The translations under genes and the position numbers were made by a program. From Stichopus chloronotus (Eukaryota; Echinodermata; Holothuroidea; Aspidochirotida; Stichopodidae): 64,000 nt of DNA. Location of the stretch: assembly GCA_021234535.1 (NCBI GenBank), contig CM037830.1:34259405-34323404 (forward strand), written 5' to 3'. The first letter of the stretch is position 1; each line of letters starts with the position of its first letter. Below the pieces are notes generated by a model. The model did not search any database and was not told where the DNA came from. It was given only the letters and a program-made list of their open reading frames with translations. Below are positions 1 through 10,500 of this stretch, piece after piece.

Positions 1-174
1 ATGTCAGGGCTACGAGTCTCAGGCAGTGTTCGTGGTAACATGCGGGATTGTGTAAATCCCTCATTGTCCTCTGAATCCCTCACAAAGGTAAATCTTATGC
101 TGGAAAATCCCGCACACCTTTCCACAGCTGAGGTCGTAGCTGCAATTATAGATACACACAATAAATTGCAGTAG
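1..174 (+). CDS. possible 3'-terminal coding exon of an upstream gene (partial, unknown)
   Basis: Frame 1 is open from the first base of the window to a TAG at 172-174, 57 codons, while the other two forward frames close within about 55 bases. The predicted peptide looks like ordinary soluble protein and ends in a helix-like stretch (HLSTAEVVAAIIDTHNKLQ). An AAG|gtaaat donor-like site lies at 88/89, so the exon could instead end there. An AATAAA at 812-817 would suit a last exon with a roughly 640-base 3' UTR. I do not recognise the family and the true start lies outside the window. A chance open frame of this length is quite possible. Confidence 0.25.
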   Translation: MSGLRVSGSVRGNMRDCVNPSLSSESLTKVNLMLENPAHLSTAEVVAAIIDTHNKLQ

Positions 175-1897
175 AATCTTAAATACATGACAGCTCCCTC
201 CTTGATTTTGAAAATCCTAAAGAAAAATTTTCGTAGAGAGGGATTTACCTCCCTGTTTCAATTTCTTAGCTCGAACACTGGTCTCAGGTACGATTACTGT
301 GCTGTATTACTGTGGGTACAGCACACTGTTACTGGTACTATTACTGTACAATACCATCTCACTCTTAAGCATTGAACTACACATTAACAAGGCTAAAAAT
401 AAGACAGGTAAATGGAAAAAGGCTTGAACAAACTTTTGAATTTTTCGCAGTTCAGTGACTCTCACTGCATCTTTTGAAATTGTTTGTAAAATTACGGAAG
501 CTTTCAATGGGAAAGTGATACAGTACAATCTGCGGACTCTACCCGTATCAAAGTCCTGCAACTCCACTTACTTTTATGTATGTTACACTTGTAAGTAAAA
601 TAAAAGGAATTACTGCGCCTGGTGAGTGCTGCATTGAAGCATACTGTACGTACTGTATCATTCTATTAATTCCCCAACTTTGAACTTTTCTGACATTATT
701 GCATATCTGACATTTGTTACGTAGTTGCATTATTCATACATCAGTTATTGCACTTTACTTCAGTCTTTTCTCTTTCATTTTCTGCTGTAATTATGTCCCT
801 TTGGTTGTTATAATAAAGAATTTTAACACTTCCTTCTAATCTACTTCATTAAAAATGTTCTTTTAAATTGGTAGAAGGATGTACAGTTTTGCACTTCACT
901 CTTCACAGAGCATTCTTACTCTCTAAGGTGTGATTTTATTTTTGGGGGGCAGCTATATATTCAGTATGATAGGTGTGAAAGTTGGCATAAATGTAAAGGT
1001 ATATTCAATACAAGGTAATGTTTTAATGGAAAATATTGTACAATTAACCAAAACAATTGCATAACAATGCAAAGTATGTAAGATACTCCCACCCCTCAGG
1101 GTGGGAGTAACAGTGAAAGATAACCTGTGCACACATCTTCCCTTACTTGCTGCTTTCTGTATATGAGTTGCTACTGTTTTCAAATAATGTTATGTGTCAA
1201 ACTATGAGAATATGGTACTGTGCGTGTGCTTTGTCACTCTTGTTCCAGTTGCGCCTTAATTTTGCTTCTTTATAGTTTTGATTTTTTTCTTAGTTTTGTT
1301 TTTTTGTTCTGTTTTTTTTTATACAAGATTTCACACGCACATTGTTGATCATGATAACGTACTACTTCTAGCTACTGTAGTGAATTCGGGATGTATATGT
1401 GAGAGTCTTTGTAAGGGAGCCTATTAGGTTAGTTAAGCTAGGATGGTCTCTTTAAAGGAGATGCAGGTACCTGTATGTGTACTCCCAGTTTCTACAGATC
1501 CTTTAAATTTACCATTTCCCATCTAGGTCAGTGTTTTCTAAAAATTTGATATATTAGTTAAATTGTACTTGGTAAAGTTAGTGAGGCCCTTCAAGATTCG
1601 GTATTCAGGCCTGAGAGTTGCCATGGATAATCATTTATCTGTACAGTACTGTACCTTGACCAGACCATGAACTGAAATTCGTCTGCTGTACCTGCACATA
1701 TCTGCACATATGGGCATTTGAAGTGGTGTTTAAACTCTGCTAATTGACAGCCTCCATTGCTATAGTTTCTTTGATTGTAATCACCTTGCTTGAAAGTGTC
1801 ATGATCAAGTAGCAGTGCCATCAAGAGTAGGACCTACAGTACTGTGTAAAAAGCAGTGTCTGTAAAGGGTAGAATCTCGAAAGAGCATTATCATGAA

Positions 1898-2091
1898 CAG
1901 CAGGGTCCATCAAGAGCAGGGTCCATCAAGAGCAAGGTCCGTCGAGAGCAGGGTCCGTCGAGAGCAGGGTCCGTCGAGAGCAGGGTCCGTCGAGAGCAGG
2001 GTCCGTCGAGAGCAGGGTCCGTCGAGAGCAGGGTCCGTCGAGAGCAGGGTCCGTCGAGAGCAGGGTCCGTCGAGAGCAGGGTCCGTCGAGG
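1898..2091. repeat. 16-bp minisatellite, about 12 copies
   Basis: The unit AGCAGGGTCCGTCGAG is repeated head to tail about 12 times. The first two or three units differ (CCATCAAG instead of CCGTCGAG; one AAGG variant), while later units are essentially identical. Sixteen is not a multiple of three, so each frame cycles through a 16-residue peptide repeat. This gives long but meaningless open frames on both strands. Confidence 0.95.
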
Positions 2092-2447
2092 TTTTGCAAT
2101 ATTCAGTGGAGGAAAGACATACTTGACTTTGGTCAGCACATCTTGTCGCTGTCACAATACTTTTGTATATTACTAATGTTCTGATCAAAGCATGGACAGG
2201 CCGATGCATCCAGTGCAAAAGTGCTACTCCACAAGTCCTTCTTACTTACATACCTCCACACAACTGTTACATTTCTCACTACTGTTCATGTCTAATATCA
2301 CATTGAAGATTAAATACCATAGGGCCATTTAAATCTGTGCATACTGGTTTTCATACTGTGGGTATTCACATCCTTCCATGGAACATACAAGCATCCATTA
2401 AAAATTTTTCAAATTGCTGTATCTGGTACTATGTACATTCTATTTAC

Positions 2448-2530
2448 TTCACTCCTCACTTACATGTCTGGACATACTAACTGCACCCCCATCTACCATG
2501 CCAACAGTACTGGTAACCATTTCATAATAC
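2448..2530. repeat. interspersed repeat family A, copy 1
   Basis: The segment ACTTCACTCCTCACTTAC, followed by a CACCCCCATCTAC block and CAACAGTACTGGTAACC, recurs in diverged form at about 3100, 9815, 17640 and 63650. The copies share the order of these blocks. No target duplication was recognised. Confidence 0.6.
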
Positions 2531-3099
2531 AGAATACATGGAACTGATGTGCTAATGGTGCAGACACATGAGCTGGTTGTCAAAATTTGATACAGTAAAT
2601 TTAGAGTACTGTAGGAGCAAACCGCACAGTGAAGCAGGTGCATCATTTTGCCTTATAACACAATACTACTGTAGCTTACTCTGGTCTTGCAATACTGTAT
2701 GAAACCTGTTTACTTTATACTTTTCCATTCTGCAGTGACTTTAGACAAAGTCAACTTTTCTTCACACCTTTGTCACATATTCCCGCAACAGTTTACAATA
2801 GTGCATTCCTGTTTCATTTTCAGAAACAAATATAATGTAAATGGGTTCAGTAAGCGTCAGCTCTCAAAAATTCACACTCTTAACAGGCAATGTTACAATA
2901 TGTAAGCTGGCAGACAAATGAGAGGGGAACATTGAAATTGTGAATTACATCAATAAGGAAATCCTGTGGATTTTATGGGGATAAAATGTAAAAGGCAGAT
3001 ACGTTCTTGCGGTTTGTACTTGTTAGAAAGGACTAAATACACTTCCTGTGCAGTATTTCTTCCTTCTTCCAAGTACATGTCACTAACCTAGTTCCTGCA

Positions 3100-3215
3100 A
3101 AGGTTATCACTCACCTGTGTCATCACAACAAATTCACTCTTATCGAATGTGCCAGGGTAACATTTTAACACTGCCCTTGGTGCTGTCTTGCCTCCTCCCC
3201 ATTCTCTCATCTTAC
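3100..3215. repeat. interspersed repeat family A, copy 2
   Basis: This aligns by eye with the copy near 63650: ACTCACCTGT, ACAACAAAT, a TGTGCCA block, GGTAACATTTTAACACTGCC and CCTCCTCCCCATTCT all occur in the same order. It is more diverged than copies 1 and 5. Confidence 0.5.
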
Positions 3216-4147
3216 TGGACGATACCGAGAATATGGAGGTTCTTCCTTCCTCCAGTTACAAGTTTGTCATGAACATGATATAGCAAAACTCAATGATCTA
3301 CAGAAACAGACAATGTGGAAATGATTTGCAGAACTTGTTACTGTTATTAGTTGGTTTTTACTCAGAATCTGTATGGAGGTCACATGTGTTATAGCTCATA
3401 TGGGATTGGTAATATAAGATGTACTGTAGTAAAGATACTTGCAAAGTTGTTCTCCTAACCACTGTGCTCTACCCATCCTTCTTTAAAAGGACTTGGTGAA
3501 ATTTCGTGAGCAATCGATGTTGCAAGTTTGGTCATTTTGGAAACATTTCTTTTGGGTAGCAGACCATTCTATTAATTCGGGCACTTAAATACCTGCACGT
3601 GGGACTACTGCATGTACTTTTGAATTTGTGTATCAATCAATAGAAACAAAAATATACCACACTTACCACACCAGGTGACAGACCAACTGTTAATTGCAAG
3701 GCACTCCAATCAATGGGGAAATCAACAGAAATTTGCATATCAATAATGGAAAACAATTGTTAGTAAAAAAACAAAAATACTAAATGTGGCAACCATGCCA
3801 TTTATTTTACACTTGGTTAGAAATAGTTACACGTGTTTCCCACATGCTTTTAACTAAGGCATCTCTGTAGGTGGCAGTACTTTTGTGAGGAAAAAGTGTC
3901 AGGTTTAACTCATCGCTACAGTACGTTTGCAGTACCATCAAGGATTTGTTGATGTTAAAAATAGATCTCTTCGGAACGGATCCTGGTAGGGCGTTTGTTA
4001 AAAAAAAGTTTGCGCTCTGGCTTGTGTCAGTATTGTAATACTATTTGCAGGGAGAGGGGATTGATCACAATATCAAACGAGAAAGTTAGAATTTGCATTT
4101 GTCACAATCATGTTCAGTATTAACCATCTGCTGCAGAAGTGAACTAG

Positions 4148-4500
4148 AAGGGAGAGGCTTGGGAAGAAGGGAGAGACTTGTGGAGAAATGAATGGCTTGT
4201 AGTTACAGTTACGGACTCGTGGAGGGGTGGAGAATGGACGGGTTTGTGGAGATTTGAGAGGCGTGTGGAGAAGGGAAAAGGACTTTTGGTGAACTTAAGG
4301 ACTTGAGGAGATGATAGGGACTTGTGGAGGTGTGAGAGGCTGGTTGAGAAGGGAGAGGGTTATGGTTAAGCAAGTGGCTCACAGATTTGGGAGATACTGA
4401 TAGAGAAGGGAGAGTTTACTGTAGCTCGGAAGTAAGATGCACACTCAGAAGCGAGATTTTCACAGAGATGTGAGAAGTTTGTGGAGGGTCTTGTGAAGAA
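4148..4500. repeat. degenerate GA-rich tandem repeat
   Basis: Irregular repeats of roughly 20-30 bases built on GGGAGAGGCTTGTGGAGAA, with variants such as GGACTCGTGGAGG and GGTTTGTGGAGA. The plus strand is strongly purine-biased. This is an old, eroded minisatellite without coding signal. Confidence 0.65.
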
Positions 4501-5501
4501 GTCATGCGGCTGTAATATTTCTCAACTTTTGAAAGTGACACAGATAATTTGACACAGCCACAGGTCCCCAACACTTGAGGCAATGAACATGCTGAATCAC
4601 GTATGGTACTATGTGCATGCATAGTCAAAAGTTGAGCTGATTTTTATATTCTATGTACTGTAGGTTGCAATGACTGTTGGGTTTCAGTAGTTTGTTCATT
4701 CCTGTGCTGTATGGTGATCTCATCTCACGATTTCCTGCAAAAAGCTGTCTCATGGGAGGAGCTTTTGCAGGTCACTTTAGTATACTTTCAGTTGATAATT
4801 ATTTGCTCAATTCTGTTTCTAGTCATCTTCTGCTGAGGTCTTTTAATTTAAGGAGGTCACTGTCTGGCGGTGTCATCAAGTGATAATTCCTTAATGCTCA
4901 TGGTTTCCTACTTTGTAGTTAACATATAGTAGGGCTACACTGCCTAACCTCTTTCAAAAGTACTGTAGATCAAACTTGGTTTAAGGAATGTCTATCCGTG
5001 GATGCCATCTCTCACTCCAGCTACTGAAACACAGCGGCAACTCAAAACGCATGTGAAACCACAACCATCGTGGAACTGGAAACAACTGGAAGTTACCTTT
5101 CTCTGTATGCAGTGTTCCCCATATTTCTGTTTTCTTTGTTGGGGAATATTTTGCTGTTGGCCTGATTGCATACTGAACACTTGCATTCTATTGTTGGAAT
5201 TTTCTTTAATTTGGAATTGATTGAATTGTTCCTATTTGCGGTCTTTAGTGTCTGTATAAAAGAGGAACAGAGGAGAGCTTTAATGCAGCATTCCCCCTCC
5301 CTCCACGTTTTAGCTCTGAAAAAGTACAAGGTTCTGTGCATATTGTAAATTAGTGCTTTTATAGTATGTCAATTGCTCACTTGAATGTATGGCTGGCTTA
5401 CGGAATGATCGTCAAACTCTACATTCCACCTTGTCTTTGCTCTGCCAGAGGAAAGTCCTGTGAGTATAAATTCAAACTCAAGCCAGTAGATTTGCTACTG
5501 T

Positions 5502-5947
5502 CCAAAACTTGGTGTTCCCAAGAATTCACAGCACGTACTCCCTCAGCTCATATAACCTACAGTATGCATTACCGTATTGACCATGGTCTAGCATCTAGCA
5601 ATTTTGTGTGTGTGTGTGCATATCTGGTCATCGCCCTTCAGTAATTGCCAGCCTTTTGGTCTTGCAGCGAAGTTTATATCACGCTACAGCATTTACTTCA
5701 ATCTGCTTGTATTCTCATACTTTTTGGGGACTCCTCTTGCGGACTGACTGGGATTCATCCTTCTGCACCTTTCTAAGGACTGTTTGGGATGAGTATCGTC
5801 GTAAGGAAGGGCGGTGACCAGATACACATACACACAACACACACACACACAAAATTGCCAGATGCTAGACCATGGTCAATACCGTAATGCATAGGTTATA
5901 TGAGGTGAGTACGTTGCTAGCAAATTCCCAAACCAGGAAGTTTTGAG
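5502..5947. mobile_element. foldback element with about 140-base inverted arms
   Basis: Bases 5502-5640 are the imperfect reverse complement of 5806-5947, with a loop of about 165 bases. Matching blocks in order include ATATAACCTA, GCATTACCGTATTGACCATG, GTCTAGCATCT and CTGGTCATCGCCCTTC. Both arms carry a dinucleotide run at the same place, (GT)n on the left and (AC)n on the right, as expected of true inverted copies. No transposase frame lies in the loop, so this is a nonautonomous foldback/MITE type or a large hairpin-forming repeat. Confidence 0.8.
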
Positions 5948-7439
5948 GATTCCATGTACTTGTACCTGAATGTAGGCCTTTCGTATGTTCATCCAGTCCT
6001 GTAAGCACTCTGTACACATGTATGTGTGTGAGTAAGTAGTGTTCTGGTCCATGTATAGTAGGTGTTTATGACCTACTGTAGACTATAACAGTATAGTGAA
6101 GCATGGAGATTACTGGTATTTGCACAGAGTTCAAGATTTGGACCCAGGGACCTGCAATCGATAGTCAGTGCAATATCAGAGTACTACTGTAGGTTTCTTG
6201 AAAATGTAACTCTGTTAGACTGCCTGGGTAATCATAATATGACATTTCACTTTGCATGCACTGTACAGTCTGAGCATGGCAACCAACTTGTTCTTTAGTT
6301 TAATGAGCCCTGAAGTTTGTTGTACTGTACATACAATGTACGTTTGTGAAACTTTTGACTGGGGTAGTAGATCCTGACATGGTCAGTCTTGTCTCCAGAT
6401 TCCAAATGATTACCAAAGTTCTGTGGTACCCTGTACAGAACTGAATGAGGCTGCCTTACAGCAGTACTGCATATGAAGCCAGCACTGTCTGTAGTGTAAA
6501 CATAAATCAGTTTAAATACAGTAGTACTGTAACTGGGCCTTTAGCAAACTGTTCTGAGCACATTGCATTTTGTGCTACTGCACACTGTACCTTGTCAAGT
6601 CTCTGAACATTTATTTCACTGCCAGTTATGATGAATTATGTATTTAAGGTTGAGTTTTGAGCATGTTCGATCATTAAATGCAGATTGTAAAATATAAACA
6701 TGGCTGTCTGAGGAAGAACTGTGAGATTCTAATAGATCTTATAGCTCATAGTTTTCTCACTTTTCCTTCTGCTCCCATTGTGAGGCAAAAAGCTTGATAG
6801 GTTGTCTTCTTACAGTGTGCAAATGAATCATATTTGTAAGTGCCATAGTAATTTATGGATGTACAGGAGATTGTTGACTCAGTGGATTGCCATGTACAGT
6901 AACGTGCTTTAAGAAACCTGTGTGGGTACATTATTGTACAGCAAAAAGTATGATATGATGTGTCTTTCTTACAATGTGCAATTCTGCTTTAGAAATCAGG
7001 TACTGTAATGTAAATTATTGCCAGTTATTTGTTGCTATTTTAAATTTCTGTATTTTTTCTCTCGTGATACTATTGTCTGCTTTACTATGTTTTTACTATT
7101 TTGATGCACAAGTATGGCATGAAAAGGAGCATGTTGTCATTCTACCTACTTACGCTTCTATGGTGCACATGTACTGTAACCCAACATTGTGAACATTAGG
7201 ATACTTTGGGGATTTGGGGGGATATTCAGGATACTGTAGATACCTGTATGATAGTATACCTCTATATATATGATACTTCTCAGTTGTCTTCAGAATGTTA
7301 CTGACGAAGACACTGGCGCTGCATGAATGTACCAGCAATGTGACGACGCTTCAGCAACATGTTGCGATAGATTAACTGGACATGAAATATAAATTGCAAC
7401 TCCCCTCTCATTATGTTTCATTTGACCTCTTTACAACAG

Positions 7440-7570
7440 ATTGTAAATATACATGTCACTTCAAGTGTTACCAGGATGGAGTACTTTTGGACTGTTCCGA
7501 GAATCACAATCACTCTTCTGACGACGGAAGCCACGACAGTTCGCCTGACTTCACGTTCGTTTCAGTAAAG
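7440..7570 (+). CDS. RASSF5: RASSF exon: second half of the C1 zinc finger
   Basis: The acceptor is TTACAACAG|AT and the donor AAG|GTAAAT. The exon starts in phase 1 (a G from the missing exon completes GAT, Asp) and ends in phase 0. The text DCKYTCHFKC is diagnostic of RASSF-type C1 domains: Cys-x4-His-x2-Cys, then Cys after eight residues, one longer than the usual seven. A His/Ser/Asp-rich stretch (NHNHSSDDGSHDSS) follows. Reading continues open past the donor to 7861 by chance. Confidence 0.85.
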
Positions 7571-10500
7571 GTAAATCGTAAAAGCCCACTTCTCTTTTCA
7601 TGTTTCTGCTCAGATCTGTTTAATTACTTTAGCGCTGTTGTGAAGTCAAAACGTTTTTACTTGGAATGTTTCTCGAGGATCAAAATAAAAACCAAGCACA
7701 GAGAAGTAATGAGAAGGGATCGCACAAGTATCACAGCTATTGTTTTTGCAAAAATTTGCTGTGGTGCACAGGGTTCAGTTCCAATTACTTGCCTCTTGTG
7801 TCACCTGCCTTTTTTCTTTAAAACTACTGCAGCCTCAGCTGCCAAGGTGGCTGTGAAGTGATGCTTATACTTACACACTGCCAGGTAAACAGAATCTTAG
7901 TTCCATATCGGAGTAAATTAAGTCACCTTCTCATTCTGTGGTAGCAAAACTCGTCAGTTTGCTGAAAATTCCTTGGCTTGATTCTTTTGCCCTCTTGGCA
8001 ATCTCAATATACCTCCAGATCTGGGAATATGTTTTTTATCATGGATACAGGGGTATCTGTTCTTGTAGGAAATTCTTGTTTCCTTCAATCCTGAGTTGAG
8101 GAATTTTCTTATCAGGTTTTGGTGTAACATATATTTGAAACTGAGGACACTGTTAAATACCGGGTGTTGTTTTGGGAGTCATTGCACTGTATGCACTTTG
8201 TTGTGATGTCCCTCTGTGTCTGAACTTTTAAACTCAAGAACGTCAATTCCAGAGTTTACAGATGAACAAACATAGCCAAACAGTATTACAATGACACCCA
8301 ACTGTTCCTGTTTAAGGGAACAAACAACTTTAATATTACTGTATTGCCAACTATTTCATTATTACAGCACAGAGTGCTGCCAATGTTCAAGTGCAATGTA
8401 AATACCTTTGAGGTTGAGTCATTTTCTGATTTTAGTTACTGTCAGCTTTATGGAAATATATCACCTTTGATGTAATATCCAGGAAATTCTCCTACAATAC
8501 TGAGTCATGTACGTTAAATCATTCACTAATATTTTAAGAGTTTCAGTACCCTGAATATGACATTGATATCACTCCTCCCTTATATTTGACATGAATGAAT
8601 GCACTGTGTGCTTCCATGTACCATACATGTCCCCCCCCCATAATGTGGAATATGTGTTTCACTTCTGATTAATACACCAATGAAGACGATAGGCCAGTGA
8701 TCCTGAAGTGGCATTGGTTTATTGCACATTGCCAATTACACCCTGGAGTTTCACTCTCATTCTGTATATAGGTCCAGAAAGGGATTAAGAGTACAATACA
8801 CATGAGTATATACAGCACATCTTTTTGTATAAATTAAACAGTGAGCAACAGGATACATGTACCTCCAACCTCATTGCAGATGGTCTTTGTAATCCACCCC
8901 TCCAATTTATGAGCTTTTTCCAGATACTAGTTTACAGTGCTTGGTTCATTTCAACATGTCAACAGTTGTTTAATTTGCAACACGGGATTTCTTAGTTGGT
9001 CCTACATGATCCTCTGAAGAAAGTGCATGTACTTAATGTTCTATCACTTGTCTTGACAAATGCGCCAAATACCTCTTGTGCTTTATGTTGTGCAGACATG
9101 TGTTGTTCAGTCTATGATAGCCAACAAATTAACTACCATTTTTGTACACGATCATTTTAGAGAAACTATACTGCATTGTAAATTATCAAACGAAAACATC
9201 TTTTGAGACGACAAACAAGGTTGCTGAGTCAAGTAATTGCTGAATTTGAAATAAGCACACAAAATCTGAAGAAATTGAAGCCTGGTATGAATTCCCTACT
9301 CATGCACTAAACGATATGGGTCAGCTACAGTAGGACTTACAGAAACATTTCCCAGTTTACAAAGTACGTGGAAACTTTTCGCGGACTCAAGTCACTGTCA
9401 CTGTATGTGGGGACTTTTTGTGTACAAATTTCCTCTAGAAAGTTGTCGCCAGGCGTTTTGCTGGTGGCATGAGTTGGGCGGTGAATTGCATTGAAATGCA
9501 GCACTGAGCAGTTAAGGCAATGTGAAAATTCAACCAAATATGATTGCATAAATTCTGAAATGTAAAGTATTCAGTGGTCAGTGGAAAAGTTGGCAAGACT
9601 GCACAGTGAAAGATACTTGTAGTTAATAGAGTCTGTGAAACTTTGAAATTTGCCAGTGAGTAAGATATGTCAAAACTGCAGGCAGTTATTTTGCTTGTAT
9701 GCCTGTTTTTTAATATTGATAAAATACCCTAACAAGCCCTGTAATGCATATTTGCCATAAATTCACTTCCCAGATTGCAGTGGACTTTCATTTGTTGACA
9801 AAGTGCACATGAATGTAACTCTGTTTACCTCTCTCCTCACTCAATACCTGTCTCGACATAACATGCACTAAAGCAATCTTCTGAGCCAACAGTACTGGCA
9901 GATACAGTAGAATGTACTTTAAAGTTAAATGTAACCCTAGACAGTTGTGAATTTGTAAGGGAAGCCTCAAATAATCTAACCTATGATCCTCTTAGGTCCA
10001 CAAAGCTTCACACAGCTTCTAATTATGCAGCCTGCACATACCACACATTTGAGTGAACACAGGCTGTACATAGGCTCTGTGAGGCCAGGAGACATGTGCA
10101 GTGTAGTATTACTGATTTCTCTCTGGTTGCTACTGTATCCTTATTACAACTGGTAGCAGCATTTTGCTCTGAGATGATCTTGGATTAGATTTGTGAGGCT
10201 TCCCTAAGTATATGTAGGATCAGCTATTTAAAGCACCAAAACTTTACTTCAACAGTAATTGCTCGTGAATTTGTCGTCATGAAATTTCACAAAGATGTAA
10301 ACCCTGTCCTCATCTTTCATATCTCAACCACAGGACAGTGCCTTAACAAGTCTTTCACGAGAAGAGCTGCTAAGAAGAACAGCAGAGTACAATGCAGAAA
10401 CCGGTCACAAGGTGTTGAAAGTGGTGAGTTATCGTGCAAAGTGTCGTCACTGTCAGGCATGAGAAATGTTTTGCAGTGAAAGAGAAAACATGTCATTCGC

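Larger units (their letters stand above)
175..7439. other. non-coding stretch upstream of the first recognised RASSF exon
   Basis: No exon could be supported here. It holds the repeats listed separately (16-bp minisatellite, GA-rich array, foldback, copies of an interspersed family) and many short TACTGTA/TACAGTA words. If the RASSF gene's 5' exons lie to the left, all or part of this is RASSF intron 1 or spacer. I looked for the missing C1 half (the CxxC part and a Gly-Leu-Gln-Cys-like segment) and did not find it. Confidence 0.5.

Noticed and set aside
1856..2218. Several 77-106 codon frames with EQGPSRAGSVESRVRR-type repeats on both strands
   Set aside because: They are translations of the 16-bp minisatellite, open in several frames only because the unit lacks stops.
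7571..7861. Continuation of the C1 exon frame to 7861
   Set aside because: The AAG|GTAAAT donor at 7570 joins in phase with the conserved next exon. The continuation has no family similarity.
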